Both the position numbers and the translations under genes were made by a program. Positions 1 to 10,052 of a stretch of 64,000 bases of DNA are shown here, piece after piece (within the stretch, counting starts at the first letter, position 1; each line of letters starts with the position of its first letter). The stretch lies in NCBI GenBank assembly GCA_963709765.1, contig CAVPXL010000005.1, positions 62,001 through 126,000 of the forward strand, written 5' to 3'. The notes under the pieces were generated by a model. It saw only the letters and a program-made list of their open reading frames with translations, did not search any database and was not told the DNA's origin. The stretch comes from Roseitranquillus sp963709765 (GTDB lineage Bacteria; Pseudomonadota; Alphaproteobacteria; Rhodobacterales; Rhodobacteraceae).

Positions 1-842
1 CGGCGGGTCTCGCCGAAACGTTCGAGCTGGTCGATCACATTGGTCGCCACCCGGCTCGACATGGCAAATCCGATCCCGATCGAGCCGCCGTTGGGTGACA
101 GGATCGCGGTGTTGATGCCGATGACCTCGCCGTCCATGTTGAAGAGCGGACCGCCGGAATTGCCGCGGTTGATGGCGGCGTCGGTCTGGATGTAATCGTC
201 GTAGCTGCCCGAAAGCGCGCGGCCCCGGGCCGAGACGATACCGGCCGAAACCGAGAAGCCCTGGCCGAGCGGGTTGCCCATGGCCACGACCCAGTCGCCG
301 ACCCGTGCCTCGTCGCTGTCGCCCCAGGGCACGAAGGGAAGCGGCTCGTCACTCTCGACCTTCAGGAGGGCGAGGTCAGTCTTGGGATCGGTGCCCAGAA
401 CCTCGGCTTCGAGCTCATCACCGGAGAAGAACTCGACCATGATCTCGTCCGCATTGGCGATGACGTGATTGTTCGTGACGATATAGCCGTCGGCAGAAAC
501 GACGAAGCCCGAACCCAGAGCCTGGCTGCGACGCGGACTGCGCGGCATGCCATCGGGGCCGTCCCGGTCGAGGAAGTCGCGGAAGAAATCCTCGAACGGC
601 GAGCCTTCCGGAACGACCGGTGCCTGGCTCGTCTCGCGGGCAATCCGGGTGGATGTCGTGATGTTGACGACGGCCGGGCTCACCTGCGTGGCGAGATCGG
701 CAAAGCTTACGGGGGCGCCCATCGGCTGCGCATTGGCCAACGGGGCTCCGAGAAGCGACAGCCCGGCCAGAACGGCCCAGAGCATCTGGCGCGCCTGAAC
801 CGCCAGCCTATCGCTTCCATTGGGCGTGAATTGCATTCTCAC
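1..842 (-). CDS. DegP/DegQ (Do)-family periplasmic serine protease, 3' end cut by window edge
   Basis: This trypsin-like periplasmic protease/chaperone degrades misfolded envelope proteins. The visible part starts with a signal peptide ending near LANAQ (residue 38). The full catalytic triad is present: His about 126 in TNNHVI, Asp about 156 in KTDLALL, and Ser about 229 in RGNSGGPLF. The PDZ domains lie beyond the window edge. I chose the GTG at 842 because an AGGAG motif sits 7 bases upstream; an ATG two codons later (836) is the alternative. It lies directly downstream of, and on the same strand as, hflK-hflC-DUF2065. That is a conserved alphaproteobacterial membrane-quality-control block, so cotranscription is likely. 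Confidence 0.93.
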   Translation of the reverse strand, partial: MRMQFTPNGSDRLAVQARQMLWAVLAGLSLLGAPLANAQPMGAPVSFADLATQVSPAVVNITTSTRIARETSQAPVVPEGSPFEDFFRDFLDRDGPDGMPRSPRRSQALGSGFVVSADGYIVTNNHVIANADEIMVEFFSGDELEAEVLGTDPKTDLALLKVESDEPLPFVPWGDSDEARVGDWVVAMGNPLGQGFSVSAGIVSARGRALSGSYDDYIQTDAAINRGNSGGPLFNMDGEVIGINTAILSPNGGSIGIGFAMSSRVATNVIDQLERFGETR

Positions 843-978
843 ACTCACTCTCCTTTCAGGGGTGCAACCTCCGCGAGGACGATCGCCTCGTAGACGGAAA
901 CTGGTGATGAAGATACTTGCACCGGACCGCAACACCAACGGCCATCGCGCCGTTTCACCTTGGCGTGACAGCGCGGCC

Positions 979-1173
979 TCAGCCGCCCAGATTCCGCGCC
1001 ACGAAGATCAGCAGGAGCCCGACGCTGCCTGCGGTCAGCCCGATCAACCGGCGCGTATCGAAAGGAAGGCGCCGCATCAATTCGACAATGTCATCGATGC
1101 GGCGCGGCAGCAGGGCAAAGACCAGTCCCTCGAAACACAGGACGCAGCCCATCGCCCAGAGCAGGTCACTCAT
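979..1173 (-). CDS. DUF2065 family small inner-membrane protein
   Basis: A 64-residue protein with two hydrophobic helices (about residues 2-20 and 42-60) separated by a basic, amphipathic loop containing LPRRIDD. The length and the hflC-adjacent position match DUF2065 (YjeT-like). Its ATG overlaps the hflC stop as TGATG, so translation is probably coupled. The molecular role is unknown; by context it may act with the HflKC complex. Confidence 0.85.
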   Translation of the reverse strand: MSDLLWAMGCVLCFEGLVFALLPRRIDDIVELMRRLPFDTRRLIGLTAGSVGLLLIFVARNLGG

Positions 1174-2300
1174 CAGCGGTCGGCAGCCCCGTCCGGCTCC
1201 GCAGGATCGCTCGCGACATCGCCGGCCGGGGAGTCGGCAGGCGCCGGAGTCGCGGTCGCGCCGGATCCGGCGTCGGGCAGGACATCGCCTCCCGCCGCAC
1301 CGGTTCCGCCGGCGGCAGCCCCGGTTTCTTCGCCCGCCGCCGCGTCTCCAGCTTCACCCGTCTCCAAAACACCGTCCGAAGTGGCATCGGGTGCCGTTGC
1401 CGGCCTCATGCCGGTGAGTCCGCCGGCGCGTGGCTGGTCGTTCTTCAGGTAGTCGAAGAACTCGCTGTCGGGGTTGATGACCAGCGTCGAATTGCCCGCC
1501 TTCAGGGCCTGCTCGTATGCGGCAAGCGAGCGGTAGAACTCGAAGAATTCCTCGTCGCGGCCGAACGCCTCGGCGAAGATGCCATTGCGGCGCGCGTCGG
1601 CCTCGCCGCGGACGATCTCGCTTTCGCGACGCGCATCGGAGACCAGCTCCACCACGGTCCGGTCGGCCAGCGCGCGCACACGCTGCGCCGCTTCTTCACC
1701 GCGCGCGATCTCGTCGGCAGCCTCGCGTTCGCGCTCGGCACGCATCCGGGCAAACGTGGCGTCGAGGTTCTGCTCGGGCAGGTTGGTCTGCTTGAGCCGC
1801 ACGTCGAGGACATAGAGCCCCAGGTCTTCGGCCCTCTGCCGTGCCTGTTGGGTGATGCGGTCCATCAGTCCGGCCCGGTCCTCGGACAAGATGGTGTTCG
1901 ACGTCACACCGTCCGAGCCGAGTACCGCCCGGATCTGCGGATTGAGAATCCCCTCGAGCCGTGCCTCGGCGGCACGAAGCCCGCCGACACCGACGGCCTG
2001 ACGAAAGCGCACGACATCCGAGATCCGATAGCGGGCGAAGGCGTCCACCACCAGCCGGCGGTCATCGGACGGCGTCACCTCGAACGGCTCGGTATCCAGC
2101 GACAGGATCCGGTCGTCATAGCGCACAACCTCTTGGATCAGCGGGATCTTGAGCGCCAGTCCCGGCTCTTCCTTCACGCGCTTGATCTGCCCGAACTGGA
2201 GCACTAGAGCCTTCTCACGCTCGTCCACGATGAAGATCGAGGACAGCAGCACCACAAACGCGATGACAACGAGCGGCAGGATGTACACAGTCTTCCGCAT
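1173..2300 (-). CDS. hflC: Protease modulator HflC (SPFH/prohibitin family)
   Basis: HflC is the membrane-anchored SPFH subunit that, with HflK, forms the periplasmic cage around FtsH and limits its proteolysis. An N-terminal membrane anchor (about residues 5-24) leads into the SPFH domain (VDEREKALVLQFGQI). A charged coiled-coil region follows (RAEREREAADEIARGEE), then the EFFEFYRSLAAYEQAL helix typical of HflC. The protein is 375 residues, longer than the usual 290-330, because the last 85 or so are a low-complexity Ala/Gly/Pro/acidic tail. It starts in a TGATG overlap with hflK and ends in a TGATG overlap with the DUF2065 gene. Confidence 0.95.
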   Translation of the reverse strand: MRKTVYILPLVVIAFVVLLSSIFIVDEREKALVLQFGQIKRVKEEPGLALKIPLIQEVVRYDDRILSLDTEPFEVTPSDDRRLVVDAFARYRISDVVRFRQAVGVGGLRAAEARLEGILNPQIRAVLGSDGVTSNTILSEDRAGLMDRITQQARQRAEDLGLYVLDVRLKQTNLPEQNLDATFARMRAEREREAADEIARGEEAAQRVRALADRTVVELVSDARRESEIVRGEADARRNGIFAEAFGRDEEFFEFYRSLAAYEQALKAGNSTLVINPDSEFFDYLKNDQPRAGGLTGMRPATAPDATSDGVLETGEAGDAAAGEETGAAAGGTGAAGGDVLPDAGSGATATPAPADSPAGDVASDPAEPDGAADR

Positions 2301-3442
2301 CAGTTGGTGCTCCCTTCGGGGTTCGCGCGCCCACGGTTCAGTTCGTTCAGCGACAGATAGGGCACCACGCCCTGGCTACCGCTCTGTTCGTCGATGATGA
2401 TCTTGTCGACGCGGCCAAGCACTTCTTCCATTGTCTCGAGGTAGAGCCGCTTGCGGGTCACGCCGGGCGCCTTGGAATACTCCTCCAGCACCGCCGAGAA
2501 TCGACTCGCCTCACCCTGCGCCTCGTTCACCACCTGGGCGCGATAACCCTCGGATTCTTCGAGGATCTGCGCGGCCTCGCCTCGGGCACCGGCGAGGACG
2601 CGGTTGGCGTAGGCGTCGGCCTGGCGCTGCAACCGGTCGCGCTCCTGTTCGGCCGCCTGGACCTCGCGGAACGCGTCGATGACCTCGCGCGGGGGATCGG
2701 CGCGGTCGAGGTTGACCCGCACGACATTCATGCCGCTGTCGTAGGTGTCGAGCGTCTGCTGGATCAATTCCTCGACGGTCTGCGCGATCAGGGCCCGATC
2801 GCGGTTCAGGATCGGCGCCAGTTCCGAGCGCGCGATGACTTCCCGCATGGCGCTTTCACTCACGGCGCGGATCGTCTGTTCGGGATCGCGCAGGTTGAAG
2901 AGGAACTGCGCCGGATCCGAAACATTCCAGACGATCTGGAAATCGATGTCGACGATGTTCTCGTCGGTGGTCAGCATCAGACCCAGATCGCCGCGCGTAT
3001 TCCCGCGGGCGACCCCGATATCCTCGGTCCGCTCCACCGTGACCGGAATGACTTCGGCGGTCACGAACGGCCACGGCGCGAAGTTCAGTCCCTCGTCGCC
3101 GATCTCGCTGAATTCGCCGAGGAAAAGCTCGACCGAACGTTCTTCGGTGTTGACCCGGTAGAACGAGAGATATCCCCAGATGCCCAGCACGACCAATCCC
3201 GCGATGATCAGCGTGCTCCGGGAGAACCCGCCGCCGCTTCCGCCGCCGGGCTGGCCACCGCCACGTCCGCCCATCAGCACACGCAGCTGCTCCTGCCCCT
3301 TGCGCATGATCTGATCGATCTCGGGCATCTGCGGCCCTTCCGGTCCGGGCCGCCGCGGGCCGCCGGGGCCGCCATCGCGCCCTCCGCCGCCTGTCCCACG
3401 CGATCCGCCCCCGCCCCAGGGGCCGCCATTATTGCCTGCCAT
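2300..3442 (-). CDS. hflK: FtsH protease activity modulator HflK
   Basis: HflK is the partner of HflC in the SPFH cage that regulates FtsH. The N-terminus is the usual Gly/Pro/Arg-rich cytoplasmic segment (GGPWGGGGSRGTGGGG), followed by one transmembrane helix (about residues 80-98). The SPFH domain contains YRVNTEERSVELFLGEF, and a coiled coil contains EVQAAEQERDRLQRQADAYANR. I chose the ATG at 3442, which has AGGAG 10 bases upstream; the frame stays open further up, but nothing there resembles the family. The gene is 380 codons and is the first of the hflK-hflC-DUF2065-degP series. Confidence 0.95.
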   Translation of the reverse strand: MAGNNGGPWGGGGSRGTGGGGRDGGPGGPRRPGPEGPQMPEIDQIMRKGQEQLRVLMGGRGGGQPGGGSGGGFSRSTLIIAGLVVLGIWGYLSFYRVNTEERSVELFLGEFSEIGDEGLNFAPWPFVTAEVIPVTVERTEDIGVARGNTRGDLGLMLTTDENIVDIDFQIVWNVSDPAQFLFNLRDPEQTIRAVSESAMREVIARSELAPILNRDRALIAQTVEELIQQTLDTYDSGMNVVRVNLDRADPPREVIDAFREVQAAEQERDRLQRQADAYANRVLAGARGEAAQILEESEGYRAQVVNEAQGEASRFSAVLEEYSKAPGVTRKRLYLETMEEVLGRVDKIIIDEQSGSQGVVPYLSLNELNRGRANPEGSTN

Positions 3443-3511
3443 TGCGCTTCGGCTCCTCTCGATTCGTTCGCATCGCCGTCTGATGCCTACCTGATGCCTG
3501 CCGTCCCGCAT

Positions 3512-4873
3512 TCAAGCGGTGCGGGTCGGCTTCCGCATGGTCACGATCTCTTCCGAGACCGTGGGATGCACCGCAACGGTGCGGTCAAAGTCTTCCTTGG
3601 TCGCGCCCATTTTCACGGCGATCGCGGCCAACTGGATCAGTTCGCCCGCGAACTGGCCCACGATGTGACAGCCAAGCACCCGCCTGTTCCCGGCATCCAC
3701 GACCAGCTTGAACAATACACGATCCTTGCGATCGACGAAGGCGTGCTGCATCGGCCGGAACGAGGTGGAGTAAACCTCGATCGAATGCGTCTCGGCCGCC
3801 TCTTCCTCGGTCATGCCGACAGTGCCGAATTCGGGTTGCGTGAAGATGGCCGAGGCCACGCACTCGTGATCCGCCGTGTGATCCTGGCCGCCGAAAACCG
3901 TGTCCGCGAAGGCGTGCCCTTCGCGGATCGCGACCGGCGTCAGCGCGATCCGGTCGGTCACGTCACCCACGGCCCAGATGTTCGGCACGCTGCTCTGCGA
4001 ATGTTCGTCGACCAGGACCTCGCCCTTCTTGCCGAGCTTCACGCCCGCCTCCTCAAGGCCGAGGCCGCGCGTATTCGGCAACCGGCCCGTGGCAAAGAGC
4101 ACCTGGTCCACGATCTCTTCCTGACCGCTCGTGGAACTCACCCGGAACCGCCCGTCGCCGGTTTGCTCCATGCGCTCGACATCGCGGCCCAGATGCAGGT
4201 CGACCCCGTTCTCGCGGATCAGGTCCGTGATGAGCCCGCGCGCCTCGTCATCAAACCCGCGCAGGATCGAGGCGCTGCGATGCCATTGCAGGACATCGAC
4301 CCCCATGCCATTGAAGATACAAGCAAATTCGCACGCGATATAGCCACCGCCGACGATCAGAAGGCGCTCCGGCTTGGTCTCCAGGTGGAACACGTCGTCA
4401 GAGGTGATGCCGTTCTCGCAGCCTTCGATCTGCGTCGGCATGGCCGGGTGACCGCCCGTCGCGACGAGGATCTTCCCGGCCGTGACGGTCTCGCCGTTCT
4501 CGAGCCTCACCGTCGTGGCATCGGCGAGGGTCGCGCGCGTGTCGTGAATCGTGACGCCGGCCTTCAGCAGGTTGCTGCGATAGACATTCTCGAGCCGGTC
4601 GAGTTCCGCGTTCAGACGGGTCCGGAAGGCTGTCCAGTCGAACGACCCCCAGCTCACGTCCCAGCCATAGGTCTTGGCATCGCGGAACTCGGCCGGATAG
4701 TGCGAGGCAAAGACCATCAGCTTCTTGGGCACGCAGCCGCGGATAACGCAGGTGCCGCCCATCCGCGAGCTTTCGGCCAGACCCACGCGCGCGCCGTGTT
4801 CGGACGCGATGCGCGCAGCGCGAACCCCGCCCGAGCCACCGCCGATCACGAAAAGGTCGTAGTCAAAGGCCAT
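3512..4873 (-). CDS. gor: Glutathione-disulfide reductase
   Basis: This NADPH-dependent cytoplasmic flavoenzyme reduces GSSG to GSH. It has an FAD-binding GGGSGG at residues 11-16, the redox-active disulfide in GGTCVIRGCVPKK (Cys42 and Cys47), and an NAD(P)-binding GGGYIACE. The C-terminal active-site loop is AVHPTVSEE, with the catalytic His. The length of 453 residues is normal. The CVIRGC sequence is typical of the alphaproteobacterial glutathione reductase branch rather than lipoamide dehydrogenase. It lies just upstream of hflK on the same strand and just downstream of rpiA. Confidence 0.96.
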   Translation of the reverse strand: MAFDYDLFVIGGGSGGVRAARIASEHGARVGLAESSRMGGTCVIRGCVPKKLMVFASHYPAEFRDAKTYGWDVSWGSFDWTAFRTRLNAELDRLENVYRSNLLKAGVTIHDTRATLADATTVRLENGETVTAGKILVATGGHPAMPTQIEGCENGITSDDVFHLETKPERLLIVGGGYIACEFACIFNGMGVDVLQWHRSASILRGFDDEARGLITDLIRENGVDLHLGRDVERMEQTGDGRFRVSSTSGQEEIVDQVLFATGRLPNTRGLGLEEAGVKLGKKGEVLVDEHSQSSVPNIWAVGDVTDRIALTPVAIREGHAFADTVFGGQDHTADHECVASAIFTQPEFGTVGMTEEEAAETHSIEVYSTSFRPMQHAFVDRKDRVLFKLVVDAGNRRVLGCHIVGQFAGELIQLAAIAVKMGATKEDFDRTVAVHPTVSEEIVTMRKPTRTA

Positions 4874-4900
4874 GCCGCATCCTTCCGGTCCGCCGTCGTT

Positions 4901-5611
4901 TCAGCCGCGCGCGCCGCGGATCTCGACCGATCCGTCCTGATGCCCCAGCACGAGCGTATCGGCCAGCCCCAGGAACAGCCCCGTCTCCACGACGCCGGGA
5001 ATCGCGCGCAGTGCGGCGTCGAGCGCCGCCGGGTCGTCGATGGCCTTCAGGTGGCAGTCGAGAATCAGGTTGCCCTCATCGGTGCGGAACGGCGTTTCCC
5101 CCGCCCCGCGGGTTTCGATCGCGCGCCCTTCATAGCCCAGCGCGTCGAGCGCCGCACGCATCGCCGCCTCTGTCGCGCGCGCCCCGAACGCGATGACCTC
5201 CACTGGAAGCGGGAAGGCGCCCAGCCGATCGACCGCCTTGCCGGCATCGGCGATGACCACCATCCGCTCCGAGGCCGCCGCCACGATCTTTTCGTGCAAA
5301 AGCGCCCCACCGCCGCCCTTGATGAGCACAAGCGACCCGTCCGCCTCGTCGGCGCCGTCGATCACGAGGTCAAGCCTCGGCGTATCGTCGAGTGAAACCA
5401 CCTCGATCCCCTCCGCGCGCGCCATCTCGGCGGTCTGCCTCGACGTCGGCACGCCCGTGACGCGCAGCCCCTCGGCGCGCACCCGCTCGCCGAGACGGCG
5501 GATCATGAACGCGGCCGTCGATCCGGTGCCGAGGCCCAGCCGCATGCCATCCTCGACCCACTCGCAAGCCCGCTCTGCGGCGGCTTTCTTGGCGGCGTCG
5601 GCGTCGGACAT
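4901..5611 (-). CDS. rpiA: Ribose-5-phosphate isomerase A
   Basis: Interconverts ribose-5-phosphate and ribulose-5-phosphate in the pentose phosphate pathway. Family motifs are visible: LGTGSTAAF (phosphate binding), IDGADEAD and LIKGGGGALLHEKI. I chose the ATG at 5611 because GGAGGAAG precedes it. The longer open frame upstream adds a low-complexity Arg/Pro segment with no family match. The product is 236 residues, slightly longer than the roughly 220 of enterobacterial RpiA. It is 27 bases upstream of gor on the same strand. Confidence 0.95.
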   Translation of the reverse strand: MSDADAAKKAAAERACEWVEDGMRLGLGTGSTAAFMIRRLGERVRAEGLRVTGVPTSRQTAEMARAEGIEVVSLDDTPRLDLVIDGADEADGSLVLIKGGGGALLHEKIVAAASERMVVIADAGKAVDRLGAFPLPVEVIAFGARATEAAMRAALDALGYEGRAIETRGAGETPFRTDEGNLILDCHLKAIDDPAALDAALRAIPGVVETGLFLGLADTLVLGHQDGSVEIRGARG

Positions 5612-5696
5612 GCGGCTTCCTCCAGTCGGTGTCGGCGGCCTTATAGGAGATCGGCGCGGGCGGCGCGAGGGGCGGTCTGCCGCGGCGATCATCGTC

Positions 5697-6363
5697 TCAG
5701 CCGGACGCGAGCAGAGCGTCGATCGCAGGCACCAGCGCCTCGCGCGGCAGCACGACCAGCATGCCCGCTCCGCTGAAGGCGAGCGTCACCGCTCCGGTCG
5801 CGCGGTTCGACGTGCCGATCCTGCCGCCTGGCGCGAGCTTCAGACCGTCGATCGGCCAGGCGAGCCCGGCTGACGAGCCGGTCACCGGCAACAGCGGGTA
5901 GAGCGACACCCGCGTCCCCGGCGCGACATCGAGCCGAATGTCGCGCGGCGCGGCGAACACCACGTCACTGCGCGCCGATCAGGATGCAGCGCTGCGCAGC
6001 CTGCCGCACCAGAGCCGACATCGCCGCCAGCTGGTGATCGAGCCTGTCGCCAAGAAACCCCACGCCCAGAACCAGCGGCGCCGCGATACTGCACAAGGCC
6101 TTGTCGAAGTCGGTGCTGTCCTGCTCCTCGATCTTGTGGAGGCGATCGGCCGGGATCGCCTGCCTGACCGCGTCTGGCATCGAATCCATGTCGCCGATCA
6201 CCGCCCGCGGCATCAGGCCCCGGTCCAGCGCGTGGGCCGCGCCCCCATCGGCCGCAACCAGAACCGGCGCGTGCGAGAGCGCGAGCGCAAGATCGTCCGC
6301 CTCCACGCGCCCGGCGCCGAGCAATGTCACCGGCACATCCGATCGCACGATCGCTTGACTCAT
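5697..6363 (-). pseudogene. thiN: Thiamine diphosphokinase, reading frame broken once
   Basis: The intact enzyme pyrophosphorylates thiamine to TPP. The N-terminal part (6363 down to about 5976) has VAADGGAAHAL, the catalytic VIGDMDSM and STDFDKAL. It then meets a TGA right after LIGAQ. The C-terminal part continues in another frame from about 5963 (VVFAAPRDIRLD through to PREALVPAIDALL). The joint is at 5968-5976 inside an alternating GC run; adding one GC unit, or removing one base, restores a single frame of about 220 codons. No other damage is visible, so this is either a recent mutation or a sequencing error. An in-frame TTG at 6375 is an alternative start. Confidence 0.85.
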
Positions 6364-6455
6364 GTGGCACCCCAAACCTGTCGGGGGTCCTTAACCGTCG
6401 TTATGCTGGATGGTAAAGGTTGCGGGAACCCCGCGCCCCGGGTCAGGAAGAAGCC

Positions 6456-7478
6456 ATGTCCGAAACGACCAAGACCATGACCGTGAGCTACGGCGCCTTT
6501 TCCTGCAAGCTCGAGGGGTTCGACGAACCGCTCGACGCGATGCGCCTCATCACCGATTATTTCCGTGAGCTGGCCGATCGTGACGGGCGGCCCTTCGGCG
6601 CGTTCGAGGGTACGGTCGTCGCCGAACCCCACAGCGACGGAATCCTCCTGCGCCACGCCGCGACCGGACCGGCAGCCCCCTCGAAGCCTTGGCCGGCCGC
6701 AGAGGAAGAGGCGAACTTCTTCACCGAAGAGCCCGCGCCCGCGCCAAGCCGGCCCGTGCTGCGCGACGGGATCGTTCGACTGACGCCAGAGTCCGCCGCC
6801 GAGCCGCAGGCCGAAACCCGGAGCCCGGCGCAGGAGCCGGAGAGCGAAGCGGGCGCATCCGAGCCGGACCCGACCGATGCCGGGCCGGACAGCGGGGACA
6901 AGCGCGCCGGGAACGGCGGTCATCGCATGGCGCCGGATCCGGATCTCGATCGCCTGCTTGCCGGGACAGACGACCGCATGCAGGCCGACGCCGCCGCGCG
7001 CCGACGCGAGAGCCTGGCCCACATGAAGGCCGCCGTCGCCGCGCGCCAGGGCGATCCGCTCCGCCCCGCGAGCGACAGGAATTCGTGGATGGAGGCGCTG
7101 GACCATGCCCGCGCGAGCGATCCGCCGCCTGAAAACGCCGGCACCTCCGAGTCTCCGCTGGTTCTGCAGGCCGGCCGTCGCTTGCCACCCATGCGCACCG
7201 CGCCGCCTGGTTTTCGACAGTTCTGCCGCGAGCGCGAGCTGACCGAGCCCGCCGACCTGATCGAGGCGGCCGCCGCCTACGAGCTCCTCGTCGAAGGTCT
7301 CGATCACGTCGCCCGGGGGTCGGTTCTGGCCCGGGCGATGCGCGTTGCCGACGGGACATTGACACGCGACGGGGCGCAGAGGCTATTCGGCATCCTCCGC
7401 CGCGCCGGTGTGCTGTGCAAGATCGGACCCGACCGCTTCACCCTGGGCCCGGCGAGCCGCTACGGCAGCCTCGAGTGA
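6456..7478 (+). CDS. Hypothetical Ala/Pro/Glu-rich protein with a conserved N-terminal segment
   Basis: Function unknown. I chose the ATG at 6456 because AGGAAG precedes it. The first 50 or so residues (TMTVSYGAFSCKLEGF and AMRLITDYFRELADRDGRPF) look like the conserved N-terminus of a roseobacter family, often with no function assigned. The middle is low-complexity and rich in Pro, Ala and Glu. The C-terminal 100 residues or so are predicted helical and ordered (FRQFCRERELTEPADLIEAA), ending in a winged-helix-like stretch (RLFGILRRAGVLCKIG). It is divergent from thiN and convergent with DUF2842/purA. An intracellular regulatory or scaffold role is only a guess. Confidence 0.7.
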   Translation: MSETTKTMTVSYGAFSCKLEGFDEPLDAMRLITDYFRELADRDGRPFGAFEGTVVAEPHSDGILLRHAATGPAAPSKPWPAAEEEANFFTEEPAPAPSRPVLRDGIVRLTPESAAEPQAETRSPAQEPESEAGASEPDPTDAGPDSGDKRAGNGGHRMAPDPDLDRLLAGTDDRMQADAAARRRESLAHMKAAVAARQGDPLRPASDRNSWMEALDHARASDPPPENAGTSESPLVLQAGRRLPPMRTAPPGFRQFCRERELTEPADLIEAAAAYELLVEGLDHVARGSVLARAMRVADGTLTRDGAQRLFGILRRAGVLCKIGPDRFTLGPASRYGSLE

Positions 7479-7521
7479 GGGAACCCGGGCGCTCGATGGC
7501 CGGCAAGGCGCACCCCGCGCC

Positions 7522-7748
7522 CTAATCTCCGGGCGGCACGTCAGGATCGGCCCGACCGACCCCGCGGAAGACCCTGCGGAACGGCAGCGCCCAGGCGACG
7601 CCCAGCACCACGTAGATCAGCAGCTCCACAAGGATCGGTGGGCGATCGAACAACGCCACGACGTTCACCGCCACCAGCACGTAGAGGGGAATGCCGGCCA
7701 CCAGGATCAGGATCGCGAGGCGCCGGCGTGTCTTGTAGCCAAGGGTCA

Positions 7749-7749
<1 letters not shown>
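7522..7749 (-). CDS. DUF2842 family small membrane protein
   Basis: A 75-residue protein with two transmembrane helices (about residues 10-30 and 40-57) and basic ends (GYKTRRR near the start, PFRRVFRG after helix 2). Size, topology and position next to purA match DUF2842, a family seen in alphaproteobacteria. The start overlaps the purA stop as TGATG, implying coupled translation. No function is known. Confidence 0.82.
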
Positions 7750-9041
<1,292 letters not shown>

Positions 9042-9134
9042 GCTCGTTCCTCTCGCCTGTCCCGCGGCGCCGGCCGCGCGAGGGGGGTGTGGCAGAGACG
9101 GCGAAAGGTCAAGCCTTTCGCGGCGGGAAACTCC

Positions 9135-9563
9135 TCAGGAACGGCCGCGAAAGCGACACAGGATCGACCTCACCGCAGAGGCGATTTCCCATGGCGGGTA
9201 AAGCGCGGCGGTCAAGACGGAATAGTGCTTCCGCTTCTCCTCGGGAATGACAAGGTAAAGCGCCCTCAGGCTCAGATAGACCGACCACAGCACCATCAGG
9301 TTGATCAAGATCGTGACCACCAGATGCGTGTCGGGGTCGAACAGCCGCGCCCAGGTCTCCGGCTCTACCAGCCACGGCCCGATATCGCGATAGAACGCGC
9401 GCAGCAGCACCGCCAGATGGATCAGGAGCAGACCCCCGGCGAAGCGCCCCATTGCCCCGCGATCGAAGATCGCAAGTCGCAGGAACCCGAGGCCCACCAG
9501 CGACGCCGCAATCGCAGCGCAGATTCCGGTGCCCAGACCAAGCAGAGCGAGCGCGGTGCTCAT
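9135..9563 (-). CDS. Hypothetical membrane protein with about four helices
   Basis: Not recognised. The 142 residues contain four hydrophobic segments: about 3-32, 42-60 (GGLLLIHLAVLLRAFY), 80-100 (VVTILINLMVLWSVYLSL) and 115-130. The C-terminus is Arg-rich. It lies upstream of purA on the same strand and 15 bases downstream of the small gene ending at 9579, with which it probably forms a pair. No catalytic or transport motif is visible. Confidence 0.6.
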   Translation of the reverse strand: MSTALALLGLGTGICAAIAASLVGLGFLRLAIFDRGAMGRFAGGLLLIHLAVLLRAFYRDIGPWLVEPETWARLFDPDTHLVVTILINLMVLWSVYLSLRALYLVIPEEKRKHYSVLTAALYPPWEIASAVRSILCRFRGRS

Positions 9564-9578
9564 GCCACCGCCCCCCCG

Positions 9579-9851
9579 TCAAGACCCCTTGTCGACATCC
9601 TCAACCTCCTTCAGGCGTTCCAGTACCTGCAGCACTTCCACCGGCGGCGTCTCGTTCACCGGCGCGCCGTAGACGAGCTTCATGCTCTGCGTGATCTGCA
9701 TGTCCTTGCGCATCCGCAGGGCGAGCAAGCTGTCCATCGCGGCGTACAGGTCGACGATCGCCGTCACGTTGCGATCGGTGACCGCACCGAGATCCTCGTG
9801 ATGCTCCGCCGGTTTGTCCGGACGCCAGAATTTCCAACGGAATTTCCGCAT
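9579..9851 (-). CDS. Hypothetical small basic/helical protein
   Basis: Not recognised. From the ATG at 9851 (GGGAGG 12 bases upstream) the product is 90 residues. It starts with a basic aromatic stretch (MRKFRWKFWRP) and continues with two amphipathic helices (IVDLYAAMDSLLALRMRK and VEVLQVLERLKEVEDVD). An alternative ATG lies at 9890. The codon pattern and its place upstream of the membrane-protein gene make it plausible, but function cannot be assigned. Confidence 0.5.
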   Translation of the reverse strand: MRKFRWKFWRPDKPAEHHEDLGAVTDRNVTAIVDLYAAMDSLLALRMRKDMQITQSMKLVYGAPVNETPPVEVLQVLERLKEVEDVDKGS

Positions 9852-10052
9852 CGTGTGGGCGAACCTCCCGGGCTTCCGATCCCGCTTCATGCGGGCTGAA
9901 CACGACCCATTGTTGGTGAAACTGATTGACGCCCGCCTGCCCAGGCGCGCGTTGCGTGCGATGTTCCTCGCCCCGCTTCGGCTCACCTGCCTCCCGGTCT
10001 TGCGCCGGCTCAAGGCATTGGCCACTCTGCGCGGTCAAAGGGGGAGACACTG

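Noticed and set aside
3494..5395. Very long plus-strand open frame opposite gor and rpiA
   Set aside because: Arg/His/Pro-rich shadow of two well-supported minus-strand genes; no start signal or family match.
5968..5976. GANTC link for the thiN frameshift
   Set aside because: No GANTC site occurs at or next to the break; the lesion lies in a GC run and needs a different explanation.
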